From Phenylobacterium sp. (GTDB taxonomy: Bacteria > Pseudomonadota > Alphaproteobacteria > Caulobacterales > Caulobacteraceae), in assembly GCF_013822795.1 (NCBI RefSeq), contig NZ_PNLB01000020.1, forward strand, positions 1-64,000: 64,000 nucleotides of DNA. Reading direction: 5' to 3'. Under the pieces are notes generated by a model, which did not search any database, had not been told where the DNA came from, and saw only the letters and a list, made by a program, of their open reading frames with translations. Below are positions 27,311 through 37,450 of the stretch, one piece after another. Made by a program: the position numbers and the translations under genes. Each line of letters begins with the position of its first letter. The stretch's first letter is position 1.

Positions 27311-27496
27311 GTGAGCACCGCCTCGATCCCGCCGCCGCCGACCCGACCCCACGAGGACGAATGCTGCCGGCGCGGCTGTGATCCCTGCATCTTCGACTAC
27401 TACGACCGCGCCCTCGACCGCTGGAGCGAGCGCGTCCGTAAGCTGGGCGCCGACCCTGACGCCATCCTCAGAGAGCTATCGCCGCCGGCGCCTTAG
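27311..27496 (+). CDS. Small Cys-rich oxidoreductase-like domain protein
   Basis: A 61-residue protein starting at a GTG. The core ECCRRGCDPCIFDYYDRALDRW matches the CCxxGCxxCI pattern of the 'oxidoreductase-like, N-terminal' domain found in short bacterial proteins and some mitochondrial ones. The four Cys residues could bind metal or an Fe-S cluster. No strong ribosome binding site is visible. Its relation to the pilus genes just upstream is probably only positional. Confidence 0.65.
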   Translation: MSTASIPPPPTRPHEDECCRRGCDPCIFDYYDRALDRWSERVRKLGADPDAILRELSPPAP

Positions 27497-27696
27497 CCTC
27501 GGTCGCCTCTGGCCAGACATTTCGCCTGCCACTTAAGAAACTATTCAGCACGTTGGCGCGACGTTTCGGGCTCAACGAACGTGTCGGCCGAGAAGCGCTG
27601 CGCGCAGCGCAAATGTAGATCGCCCGACAAAGCCGCTGCGGCGCCCCTGTGCGAAGAGTCGGGCGCCGCCTGAAGGCAAATTCAAAGGACGAAGCT

Positions 27697-28974
27697 GTGG
27701 CCCGGGATCATACTGCGTTCGGGGAAAGGATCGGCCGCAGCCGGCCGCTGATCTTCGCCCTGATCCTGACCGGCTGCCTGCTCGCTGCAATATCCGCGGT
27801 GCGCTTTCAGGCCCCCGAACTCCTCGGCCTGAAAAAGGTGCTGACCGATTTCGACGCCTTCCATCTCGCGGGCCGGCTGGCGCTCGAGGGCCGGGTGTCG
27901 GAGGCCTATCACGCGACGTCGATGTTGGCCGCCCAGCTAGAGATGGCTGGCACGTCCAGTTTCATGCCCTGGACCTACCCGCCGCCTTTCACGCTGGCGA
28001 TGCAAGGTCTCGCAGGGCTCCCGATCGGCGCGGCGTTCCTGTTGTTCGCCTTGGGAAGCTTCGCCTTCTACACTTGGGTGCTTCGACGCATCGCCGGTCC
28101 CTGGCTGCCGGGCGTGTTGGTGGCCGTCGCTCCGACGATTCTTATCAACCTCCGCACCGGGCAAAACGGCTTCCTGATCGCCGGCCTGATCGGCGCTTTC
28201 CTGCTGGCGTTCCGCGACAATCGACGCATGGCCGGTCTTCCGCTCGGGTTGCTCATCATCAAGCCGCATCTGGCTGTGGCCGCTGGTCTGCTCGTATTGC
28301 TGCATCGCCGATGGTCGGTGGTCGTCATCGCGGGGGTGGTCGCTCTAGCCCTGCTGGCGATCTCCACAGCGGCCTACGGCCTTGGGGTCTGGCTCGATTT
28401 CCGCAATGCCGTGAGGGAGGCCGGCCTCTTCCTGGCGGCGGGCTACTATCCGCTCTTCCGCATGAACTCGGTCTATGCCGCCGCCCATAGCCTCGGCGCC
28501 GGCCCCGCGGCGGCCATGGCCCTGCAAGTGGTGAGCGCCGTCGTCTCGCTGGGGATCCTGAGCATGGCCTGCATCAAGGGCGTGGCCTTCAACCGCCTCG
28601 CCGCCCTGGCCTGCGCTGCGACCGTCTGCGTGAGCCCGTACGGCTACGACTATGACTTGACGGTGCTGGGGGTGGGGATCGCTTTCATTTTCCCTGAGAT
28701 CATCGCGCGCGGCACAGGTCGGCAGTTCCTGTCGTGGTTCGCCCTGACGTGGCTGGCCTGCGGATACGGCTTGGCCTGGTCGGCCGCGATGCACGACGAC
28801 GGCTCAGGCGTTACGCTCGACGCGAGCCATAGAGGAATCTCCATCATCGCGCCGGTGCTGTGGCTGCTGTTCTGGCTGACCTATCGCATCCTCACCCGCC
28901 CCCCGGCGGTGGAGAATGCGGGGGAGCAGGCGCGCTCTTCACTCCAGGCGGCCGAAGACGCCGCGGCGGCATAA
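27697..28974 (+). CDS. Integral membrane glycosyltransferase, GT87/DUF2029-like
   Basis: A 425-residue inner-membrane protein with about ten hydrophobic segments. An early periplasmic loop has LTDFDAFHLAGRLALEGRVSEAYH, with the acidic DFDAF typical of GT-C enzymes, followed by FMPWTYPPPFTL and LIIKPHLAVAAGLLVLLHRRW as in GT87 polyprenyl-phosphate-mannose-type mannosyltransferases. The GTG at 27697 is preferred because AAAGGA lies seven bases before it; the frame is open to 27649. The 200-base gap before it contains the palindrome GCGCTGCGCGCAGCGC (27595-27610). Donor and acceptor are unknown. Confidence 0.72.
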   Translation: MARDHTAFGERIGRSRPLIFALILTGCLLAAISAVRFQAPELLGLKKVLTDFDAFHLAGRLALEGRVSEAYHATSMLAAQLEMAGTSSFMPWTYPPPFTLAMQGLAGLPIGAAFLLFALGSFAFYTWVLRRIAGPWLPGVLVAVAPTILINLRTGQNGFLIAGLIGAFLLAFRDNRRMAGLPLGLLIIKPHLAVAAGLLVLLHRRWSVVVIAGVVALALLAISTAAYGLGVWLDFRNAVREAGLFLAAGYYPLFRMNSVYAAAHSLGAGPAAAMALQVVSAVVSLGILSMACIKGVAFNRLAALACAATVCVSPYGYDYDLTVLGVGIAFIFPEIIARGTGRQFLSWFALTWLACGYGLAWSAAMHDDGSGVTLDASHRGISIIAPVLWLLFWLTYRILTRPPAVENAGEQARSSLQAAEDAAAA

Positions 28975-29049
28975 TCGACGTTCGACGACGGCGAGCGAGG
29001 CTGGCCGCGCATCACGGCCTGCCTCGCGTCGATTAGCGGCCGCCGTCCG

Positions 29050-29877
29050 CTACGCCGCCAGCGGACCGCCGGCGATGGTGATGCGGTGCATCAGCCGGTG
29101 GTGGCCCTGATAGTCGTTCATCGCCTGGTGCCAGGTGGCGCGGTTGTCCCAGATCGCCATCGAGCCGGGCTTCCAAGAGAACCGGTGCACGAATTCCGGC
29201 TTCACCGCATGCTGGTAGAGATAGGCCAGCAGGGCGCGGCTCTCCTCGCGGTTCCAGCCCTCGAAGCCCAGCGTGAAGGCCGGGTTCACGTACAGCGCCT
29301 TGCGGCCGCTGCCGGGGTGGGTGATCACCACCGGATGCACCGCGCTTGGGGTGTCGGTCTTGCCGGCCAGATGCGCCTGGTCGGTTTTCCCGTAGACGCC
29401 GTCCATTCCATAGATGTGCTCGGAGGCGTGGATCGCCCGTAGGCCCGCCAGCGTCGCCTTCAGCCCGTCCGACAGCGCCTCGTAGGCCGCGTACATGTCG
29501 GCGAACATGGTGTCGCCGCCGCTCGGCGGGGTGTCGATGGCCAGCAGCACCGAGCCCATCGCCGGCTCGACATCATAGCTGTGGTCGGTGTGCCAGCCGC
29601 CGCCGATGTTGGTGGTCTGGGCCTCGGTCTTCTCGACCTTGGCGATCTGCGGGTACTTCTCCGACGGTGGGAAGTAGCGGTTGACCACGATCGGCCCGAT
29701 CTGCTCGGCGAAGGCGATGTGCTGTTCGGGCGTCAGGTGCTGCCCGTGCAGGAAGGCGACCCCGCGGCGGAAGACGGTCTGCCGGATCAGGTCGATGTCG
29801 GCGGCGCTGGCGGCGGGCAGGCTGACATTGGCGATCTCGGCGCCGCAGCCTTCGAGTTCGCGGACGATGGCGGTCAT
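29050..29877 (-). CDS. TauD/TfdA family Fe(II)/2-oxoglutarate dioxygenase
   Basis: A 275-residue non-haem iron oxygenase that hydroxylates an organic substrate, often releasing sulfite or cleaving an ether, with 2-oxoglutarate as co-substrate. The iron ligands are His96 and Asp98 in GGWHTDHSYD, with the distal His250 in IWDNRATWHQAM and a nearby Arg in HRLMHRITIAG for 2-oxoglutarate. It is divergent from a Crp/Fnr gene whose start is preceded by a palindrome, suggesting regulated expression. Taurine, alkylsulfonates or aryloxyalkanoates are all possible substrates. Confidence 0.88.
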   Translation of the reverse strand: MTAIVRELEGCGAEIANVSLPAASAADIDLIRQTVFRRGVAFLHGQHLTPEQHIAFAEQIGPIVVNRYFPPSEKYPQIAKVEKTEAQTTNIGGGWHTDHSYDVEPAMGSVLLAIDTPPSGGDTMFADMYAAYEALSDGLKATLAGLRAIHASEHIYGMDGVYGKTDQAHLAGKTDTPSAVHPVVITHPGSGRKALYVNPAFTLGFEGWNREESRALLAYLYQHAVKPEFVHRFSWKPGSMAIWDNRATWHQAMNDYQGHHRLMHRITIAGGPLAA

Positions 29878-29931
29878 GGTCGCCTCCCTGGCGATTGTAT
29901 TTTCACGAGCCTAGGAACGCCGCTCGCGCAT

Positions 29932-29953
29932 GATTGTCACCAGGGTTACAATC
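29932..29953. promoter_or_regulatory. 22-base palindromic operator between dioxygenase and Crp/Fnr genes
   Basis: Arms GATTGTCACC (29932-29941) and GGTTACAATC (29944-29953) pair at 9 of 10 positions around AG. The site ends five bases before the Crp/Fnr ATG, and a further half-site GATTGTA occurs at 29893. Its dyad form and size suit a Crp/Fnr-type dimer, so autoregulation and control of the dioxygenase gene are likely. Confidence 0.65.
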
Positions 29954-29958
29954 TTCCC

Positions 29959-30639
29959 ATGCCCGACGATCGCCGCATGGCTTTGGAGGTCCTGACCGCC
30001 GCCGGCTGGCTCGCGCCCTATGGGCCGGGGCTGGCCGACGCCCTGCTGGCGGAAGGCCAGCTCGCCCGGCTGGGCGTCGGGCGCTGGGCCCAGGCCGAGG
30101 GCGACGAAGAGACCGGCCTGCTGGCGGTGATCGAGGGGGCAGTCGACCTCTACTGCCAGGCGCCCGGCGACCGCGAGGTGCGCTTCAATCAGGCCGGTCC
30201 CGGCGCGGCGCTGGGCCAGAGCGTCGCCTTCGGCGGCGGGCCGCGCATCGTCACCGCCGTCTGCGCCCAGGACAGCCTGCTGCTGCGGGTCTCCGACGCC
30301 GGGCTTGAGCGCATCGCCCGCACCCGGCCGGAGATCTGGCGCGCGCTCGCCGGCCTCGTCTATCTGCAGCTGCGCGGGGCGGTGCACTTGGCCGCAGACG
30401 CCATCTCGCTGCCGCCGCGCCAGCGCCTGGCCTCGCGACTGGCGGCGATGGTCCGCAGTCGCTTGGGCCCGCCGCGGCTGCCGCTCAGCCAGCAGGCGCT
30501 GGCCGAGATGATCGGCCTCAGCCGCAAGACCGTGAACGGCCTGCTCGCCGAGTTCGCTCGCGACGGGCTGATCGGCCTCGACTACGGCGCGGTCGAGGTG
30601 CTCGACCTGCGCCGTCTCGAGCGGGTGGCGGAAAGCTAA
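29959..30639 (+). CDS. Crp/Fnr family transcriptional regulator
   Basis: A 226-residue regulator: an N-terminal cyclic-nucleotide-type sensor domain (about 1-145, GLLAVIEGAVDLYCQ, FNQAGPGAALGQSVAFGG) and a C-terminal winged helix (about 160-225). The recognition motif is LSQQALAEMIGLSRKTVNGLLAEFARDGLI. I see no N-terminal Cys cluster, so it is not a classical Fe-S Fnr. The frame is open far upstream, but the ATG at 29959 is the only sensible start and follows a palindrome. It is divergent from the TauD gene. The stop overlaps the flavoprotein stop by four bases. Confidence 0.88.
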   Translation: MPDDRRMALEVLTAAGWLAPYGPGLADALLAEGQLARLGVGRWAQAEGDEETGLLAVIEGAVDLYCQAPGDREVRFNQAGPGAALGQSVAFGGGPRIVTAVCAQDSLLLRVSDAGLERIARTRPEIWRALAGLVYLQLRGAVHLAADAISLPPRQRLASRLAAMVRSRLGPPRLPLSQQALAEMIGLSRKTVNGLLAEFARDGLIGLDYGAVEVLDLRRLERVAES

Positions 30640-31529
30640 AGCCCGACCAGCGACTGGTGCGCGCCGAACCCGGCCATCGCGCCGGCCGCCGAGGCCAGCG
30701 TGCCGTTGTGCATCTGCATCGCCAGGTCGCCGGCCGCATAGACGCCGGCCACGCTGGTCTGCTGCTTCCCGTCGACCCGCACATAGGGGCCGGTCATGCC
30801 GTCCTCGAAGGCGCAGCCCAGCTGCGCGGCCAGCGGGCTGGCCGGGCTCGTTTGCGGGGCCACGAACAGCCCGGCGAGCCCGATCTCGCGGCCGTCGGCC
30901 AGCCGCGCCGCCGACAAGCGCGGCGCCTCGCCGACCAGGTGCGCGATGGGCGTCGCCTCGATGCTCACCCCGCGCTCGGCCAGCTTCGCCGCCGTCTCGC
31001 CGCCGGGCGCCGCCCCGCCCTGCAGGAACAGGGTCGTGGGACCCCACTCGGCGATCAGCCCGGCCTTGAGGGCCAGCGCCGGATCGCCGCCGAGCACGCC
31101 CAGCGGCCCGCGGTTCAGCTCATAGCCGTGGCAGTACGGACAGTGCAGCACGCTCCTGCCCCAGCGCTCGGCCAGGCCCGGCAGGTCGGGCAGGGCGTCG
31201 CGCACGCCGGTGGCCAGGATCAGCCGCCGCGCCGCCAGCTCCACCCCGTCGTCCAGCTGTACCCGGAAGGCGTCGCATTCCCCCCAGGCGCGGGTCGCCA
31301 GCCCGTCGGCGAACTCGACGCTTGGATAGGCGCTGAGCTGGTTGAGGCCGGTGCGCATGATCGCCGCCGGCGCGACGCCGTCCTGGCCGAGGAACCCGTG
31401 CGCGGCGTCGGCGAACCGGTTGCGCGGCGCCCCGGCGTCGATCACCAGCAGCTTGCGCCGGGCCCGCGCCAGCTGCATCGCCGCCGACAGCCCGGCGAAG
31501 CTCGCCCCCACCACGATCGCGTCGTACAT
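30636..31529 (-). CDS. NAD(P)/FAD-dependent oxidoreductase, thioredoxin reductase-like
   Basis: A 297-residue flavoprotein. FAD-binding GxGxxG-type motif IVVGASFAGLSAA (residues 5-17), DAGAP after beta-2, a redox-pair-like CPYC at 130-133 (HCPYCHGYEL), and the C-terminal FAD motif GVYAAGDLA. The second NADPH-binding motif (LGGDPALALKAGL) is degenerate. The ATG at 31529 is chosen for the GGAGATGG before it; five codons upstream is another ATG. It is divergent from an Rrf2 regulator 104 bases away, a common pairing. It may reduce a small redox protein or respond to oxidants; the partner is unknown. Confidence 0.85.
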   Translation of the reverse strand: MYDAIVVGASFAGLSAAMQLARARRKLLVIDAGAPRNRFADAAHGFLGQDGVAPAAIMRTGLNQLSAYPSVEFADGLATRAWGECDAFRVQLDDGVELAARRLILATGVRDALPDLPGLAERWGRSVLHCPYCHGYELNRGPLGVLGGDPALALKAGLIAEWGPTTLFLQGGAAPGGETAAKLAERGVSIEATPIAHLVGEAPRLSAARLADGREIGLAGLFVAPQTSPASPLAAQLGCAFEDGMTGPYVRVDGKQQTSVAGVYAAGDLAMQMHNGTLASAAGAMAGFGAHQSLVGL

Positions 31530-31633
31530 CGTCCATCTCCGCATTCGATACTTTCGAAGTTACGGATATGGGCGCGGCGATCGATTCCGCAACTGATCTT
31601 GTTACGATTGTGCGCAGGGGCCATATCTGCGGC

Positions 31634-32067
31634 ATGCGCACCGACAGCCGACTTTCGCGAATGCTGCACGCCCTGATCCACATGGACCGGCTGGGCGGCA
31701 AGGCCACCTCAGAGCAGTTGGCGGCGATGCTGGCGACCAATCCGGTGGTCGTGCGCCGCACCATGGCCGGCCTGCGCCGCGACGGGCTGGTGGCTTCGGA
31801 GCCCGGGCAGGGCGGCGGTTGGGCGCTGGCCCGGCGCCTCGACGACATCACCCTGATGGATATCTACCGGGCGCTGGACGAGCCGACGCTGTTCGCGATC
31901 GGCCAGTCGCAGGACCATCCCGAGTGCCTGGTCGAACAGGCGGTCAACGGCGCGCTGGAGGGAACGCTTAGCCAGGCCCGCGACCTGATCTCCGCGCGCT
32001 TCGCGGCCGTCACCCTCGGGGATCTCTCCCGCGATTTCGACGACCGCTTCGCGGCGGGGCGCGGTTC

Positions 32068-32071
<4 letters not shown>
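31634..32071 (+). CDS. Rrf2 family transcriptional regulator
   Basis: A 145-residue regulator with an N-terminal winged helix-turn-helix (about 1-70; LSRMLHALIHMDRLGGKATSEQLAAMLATNPVVVRRTMAGLRRDGLVAS) and the Rrf2 motif GQGGGWALARRLDDITLMDIYRAL. Only one Cys is present, Cys98 (DHPECLVE), not the three of an Fe-S binding IscR/NsrR. It could sense oxidants or electrophiles through this Cys, as described for some Rrf2 members. It is divergent from the CPYC flavoprotein gene and converges with the monooxygenase gene with a 4-base stop overlap. Confidence 0.85.
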
Positions 32072-33882
<1,811 letters not shown>

Positions 33883-33973
33883 GCAAAATTCCCCAACTTG
33901 ATCAATCTGTTGCTGCTTGTTCGGCCGCCCGGACAAGGCCGCGCGACCGCTTATCGCGGCTCGTTATTTTTCG

Positions 33974-33988
33974 AACATACAGTATGTT
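33974..33988. promoter_or_regulatory. TetR-type palindrome upstream of the monooxygenase gene
   Basis: AACATAC-A-GTATGTT, a perfect 15-base odd-centred palindrome in an AT-rich patch between the monooxygenase (start 33882, minus) and the end of the porin gene (34038). TetR family operators often have this form. No tetR gene is within this window, so the regulator would be elsewhere. Confidence 0.6.
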
Positions 33989-34037
33989 ATCGGCGTTCTG
34001 CAATCGCCAAGCGCAGGCGGTCGGCGCGTAATCGATG

Positions 34038-35558
34038 TCAGAACGCCAGCACCGCCTGGACCATCGGGACCCAGGCCGTCAGGCCGGCGGTGTAGGGGGT
34101 GAAGACCCCGCCATAGGGCGTGTCGACCACGCGCATCACCTCGGCGGTCAGCCACATGCGCTCGGTCGGGACGAAGTACCACTTCACGCCGACCCCGGCC
34201 TCCCAGGAGTCGCGGAACTCGCCGAACACCATCGAGCCGCGGCCATAGGCCATGACTTTCTCGGGGACGATGAACCCGGCCGCCGACAGCTCGAAGCCAT
34301 GGTCGAACATGCTGTCGATCGGCATCGGCCCGTCGGCCTTGAAGTCGTCGATCCAGCGGAAATAGTACTGCCCGTTCAGCGACCAGCCGTACTTCTTGAG
34401 GCCCAGGTCGATGGCCCACATCCGGTAGGTGGCGTTGTCCACCGTCACCCCCGGCGCGAAGGCGCCGGTCGCGAACATCAGCACGCCGTCGGAATTGTGC
34501 ATCGAGGTGTTCTCCGGGCTCGACTGGTCGAGATCGGAGAAGCGGTCTTCCCGCGCCCAGGTGTACGACGTGCCCAGCCGCATGCGCAGGTTCGGCGCGG
34601 CGTAGTAGTCGTCGTACATGTTGCGCGACTTGCCAGGCGGCCCGTAGTCGCCGAGCGGCTCCCACCAGACGCTGGCCGAGGCCATCAGGTCCTCGTCGAT
34701 CTTGGCCGCCGAGAGGTTCAGCGTGTTCAGGCCGTTGCCGACGAAGGCCAGGTAATTCAGCTTGTAGGGCAGGGCGCCGTTGGCCCAGATCCCCTGCGTG
34801 AACCCGGGGCGGAAGAAGTTGTCGGCCATGCTGCGGTCGGTCGACTGGAAGAACGGGAAGGTGTTCACCAGCGAGCGGCTGCCCGGCACGCCGGTATAGC
34901 CGCCGGTCAGGGTGAAGGCCTTGTTGAACTGCCAGCCGATGTTGCCGGCGATGACGATCGAGTTCGATCCGGCCGAGGTCCAGACCGTCGAGCTGTAGCG
35001 CAGCCGCGGGTCGAAGATGTAGCCGCCGAGGATGAACATCGTGCGGTTGACGGTGATGTCGTTGCGCAGATTGACGCCGCGCTCGACGCCCAGGTGATCG
35101 GTGAAGGTGTCGTCGCCCGAGGTGGTGTTCAGATACCGGACCTGCGAGTTGATGTTGTATTTCAGCAGGAAAGGAACGTCGGCGTCCGGCGGCGTCTGCC
35201 AGATGACGATGCCGTCCTGATAGCGCTCGGCCAGCTTCTGCCCCATCGACTCACTTGAGGCTTTTGCGACGGGCGGCGGGGCCAGCGCCGTCTGGGCGGG
35301 CGGGGTCGCCGTCGGGGGCGGGGCGGGCGGCGCGGCGCTCGCCACCGGCCGGGCGTCCAACTGCTGCTGCAGCCGGCCGAGCGTCTGTGTCAGCGCCTGC
35401 TGCTGCTCCTGCATGGCCCGCAACTGCGCCTGCAGCGCGCTGACCTGCTGCTGCAGCTCGGCGTTCGTCGCCTGGGCCTGGGCCTGGGCGCTCGTCGCGA
35501 ACGCCGCGGCCAGCGCGCCGACCGCGAACGCCTGCGCGACTGACGCCCCCGGCCGCAT
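34038..35558 (-). CDS. Outer-membrane porin with N-terminal coiled coil
   Basis: A 506-residue protein. Signal peptide ends near AQAQAQA (about residue 28). A Gln/Leu-rich coiled coil covers about 30-75 (NAELQQQVSALQAQLRAMQEQQQALTQTL), then a Pro/Ala linker to about 105. The remainder is a beta-barrel with alternating aromatic strands and a C-terminal Phe (VQAVLAF). The layout resembles OprP/OprO-type phosphate-selective or related specific porins anchored to peptidoglycan by a coiled coil. It lies seven bases after the serine dehydratase gene, so the two are likely co-transcribed. Solute is unknown. Confidence 0.75.
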   Translation of the reverse strand: MRPGASVAQAFAVGALAAAFATSAQAQAQATNAELQQQVSALQAQLRAMQEQQQALTQTLGRLQQQLDARPVASAAPPAPPPTATPPAQTALAPPPVAKASSESMGQKLAERYQDGIVIWQTPPDADVPFLLKYNINSQVRYLNTTSGDDTFTDHLGVERGVNLRNDITVNRTMFILGGYIFDPRLRYSSTVWTSAGSNSIVIAGNIGWQFNKAFTLTGGYTGVPGSRSLVNTFPFFQSTDRSMADNFFRPGFTQGIWANGALPYKLNYLAFVGNGLNTLNLSAAKIDEDLMASASVWWEPLGDYGPPGKSRNMYDDYYAAPNLRMRLGTSYTWAREDRFSDLDQSSPENTSMHNSDGVLMFATGAFAPGVTVDNATYRMWAIDLGLKKYGWSLNGQYYFRWIDDFKADGPMPIDSMFDHGFELSAAGFIVPEKVMAYGRGSMVFGEFRDSWEAGVGVKWYFVPTERMWLTAEVMRVVDTPYGGVFTPYTAGLTAWVPMVQAVLAF

Positions 35559-35565
35559 CGGCGTC

Positions 35566-37161
35566 TCAGCAAAGCACGAGCGAAACCGCCAGGCCGCCTT
35601 CGGAGGTCTCCTTGTACTTGGAGTTCATCTCCTTGGCGGTCAGGGCCAGCGCGTCGACCGTCGAGTCGAAGTCCACCCGGCGGTTGGCCGGGATCTCGTT
35701 CTTGGCGATCAGATAGCCGGTCCAGGCCTTCACCGCCCCGAACGCGCAGCGCTCGATGCAGGGGATCTGCACGAAGCCGGCCACCGGATCGCAGGTCATG
35801 CCCAGGTGGTGTTCCAGCGCGCCCTCGGCGGCGTTGGCCGCCACCTGCGGCGGGTCGCCATAGGCCTGCGCGATGGCCGCCGCGCCCATGGCCGAGGCCA
35901 CGCCGATCTCGGCCTGGCAGCCGCCCTCGGCCGCCGACAGGGTGGCGTTGTGCTTGCAGAGATAGCCGACCACCGCGCCGGCCAGCAGCGCTTCGCGCAG
36001 CTTCTCCTTCGACATCTTCGCCCCGCTCGGGCCCAGCGAGTAGATGACCGCCGGCAGCACCCCGGCCGAGCCGCCGGTCGGGGCGGTGATCACCAGGTGG
36101 CCGCGGGCGTTCTCCTCCGAGCCGGCCAAGGCGTAGGCCGAGACCAGGCCGATCGCGCGGCGCGCCTCGCCTTCCTGCTTCAGGGCGCTTTCATGCACGT
36201 CGTGCGCCTTGGTCTTCAGCTTGATCGGTCCGGGCAGGGTCGAGGTCGGGGCCGCGAGCCCGGTCTTCACCGTCGCGTCCATGGCCCCGAGGATCTTGTC
36301 GAGGAAGGCGTCGATCTCGGCGTCGCTCTTGCCGGAGATCGCCTTCTCGTTTTCCCGCGCCAGCTGCGCGATCGTGATCTTGTCGCGATTGCAGTACTCG
36401 ATGACCTGGCTGATCCGCTCGTACGGATACTTCGGCGGGTTCTTCTTCGGCGGCTCGTAGCCCTTCCACTCGATGAAGCCGCCGCCGACCGAATAGTACT
36501 CCTGCTCCAGCAGCACCTTGTCGCCGGCCAGCAGCTTGGCGGTCATGGTGTTGGGATGGTGGAAGTCGCCCTTGGTGGCGTCATAGACGATGTTCTTCAG
36601 CGAGACCGGGATCTCCTTGTTCCCGAGCTTGACCTTGAAGGTCTGGTTCGGATCGGCGGCCAGGCTGTCGAGGAAGGCCGGATCGACCGTCGCCGGCTCC
36701 TTGCCGATCAGCCCGGCCAGCGCCGCGCGCTCGGTGCCGTGGCCCTTGCCGGTGGCGCTCAGGCTGCCGAACAGGTTCACCTGCAGGGCTGTGGCCTGGT
36801 TCAGCTGGTCGGCCGGCAGCTTGGCGGCCCGCTGATAGAAGTCATAGGTGATCCGCATCGGCCCGATGGTGTGCGACGACGACGGGCCGGGACCGACCTT
36901 GTAGAACTCGTCCACTAGGGTCATCACCGGACCCTTGGACTGCTTGACCACGTTCAGGCTCGGACTGAGCTTGACCGAGTCCTGCGGCGAGGTCGCCGGC
37001 GTCTGGGCGAAGGCCGCGATCGGCCGCCCGGTCAGGGTGGCGATCGCCGCCGCCATGGCGCTGCGCACCATGAACGCACGCCGATCCGAGCCGGCGGGCG
37101 GCTCGCTGGTGTCGAGTTGCGGAACGGGATTGTCTTGAACGACATCTTCGCTGGCCATCAC
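35566..37161 (-). CDS. sdaA: L-serine ammonia-lyase (iron-sulfur type) with a Tat-like signal peptide
   Basis: A 531-residue enzyme converting L-serine to pyruvate and ammonia with a [4Fe-4S] cluster. The beta-domain carries GPGPSSSHTIGPMR (about 91-104) and the alpha-domain has GGCQAEIGVASAMGAA and MTCDPVAGFVQIPCIERCAFGAV, the cluster cysteines. The protein ends in Cys (VSLVLC); a C-terminal Cys is known to fold into the active site in the Legionella enzyme. Unusually, residues 25-52 (SDRRAFMVRS then a hydrophobic run to AAFAQT) look like a twin-arginine signal. The upstream gene of a two-gene unit with a porin. Confidence 0.9.
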   Translation of the reverse strand: MMASEDVVQDNPVPQLDTSEPPAGSDRRAFMVRSAMAAAIATLTGRPIAAFAQTPATSPQDSVKLSPSLNVVKQSKGPVMTLVDEFYKVGPGPSSSHTIGPMRITYDFYQRAAKLPADQLNQATALQVNLFGSLSATGKGHGTERAALAGLIGKEPATVDPAFLDSLAADPNQTFKVKLGNKEIPVSLKNIVYDATKGDFHHPNTMTAKLLAGDKVLLEQEYYSVGGGFIEWKGYEPPKKNPPKYPYERISQVIEYCNRDKITIAQLARENEKAISGKSDAEIDAFLDKILGAMDATVKTGLAAPTSTLPGPIKLKTKAHDVHESALKQEGEARRAIGLVSAYALAGSEENARGHLVITAPTGGSAGVLPAVIYSLGPSGAKMSKEKLREALLAGAVVGYLCKHNATLSAAEGGCQAEIGVASAMGAAAIAQAYGDPPQVAANAAEGALEHHLGMTCDPVAGFVQIPCIERCAFGAVKAWTGYLIAKNEIPANRRVDFDSTVDALALTAKEMNSKYKETSEGGLAVSLVLC

Positions 37162-37404
37162 CCTGCGCCTCTTGAAGAAATCAGGAAGCTGGAGGATGCG
37201 GCCGAAAGCTCGGGCGTAGCATAGGGTGAAGTGCGTAGGCGCCCTGCGCGTTTCCCCTAAGGACTCGATGCCTGGGGTCTTGCGCGGGTAGGTGCAGGCG
37301 GGCGGCGGGGCAGGGACTGGGGATGGAGCGTTGCGAGAAGCTCTTTGAGTTTGCGCTTCGCTTTTTCGTGCCTCCGCTCATATTGCGGCGGGGTAGACTT
37401 CGCT

Positions 37405-37417
37405 ATGTATTATACAT
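37405..37417. promoter_or_regulatory. Palindrome in AT-rich promoter of the DUF2971 gene
   Basis: ATGTAT-T-ATACAT is a perfect 13-base palindrome 33 bases before the ATG at 37451. It contains a -10-like TATTATAC. It could be an operator or just part of the promoter. The rest of the 289-base gap back to 37162 shows no gene. Confidence 0.4.
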
Positions 37418-37450
37418 TGGCCGTTCGCCTTAGTTATATTGAGGATATAT

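Noticed and set aside
31546..31565. TTTCGAA-centred dyad between flavoprotein and Rrf2 genes
   Set aside because: Only 5 of 8 positions pair; too weak to call an operator.
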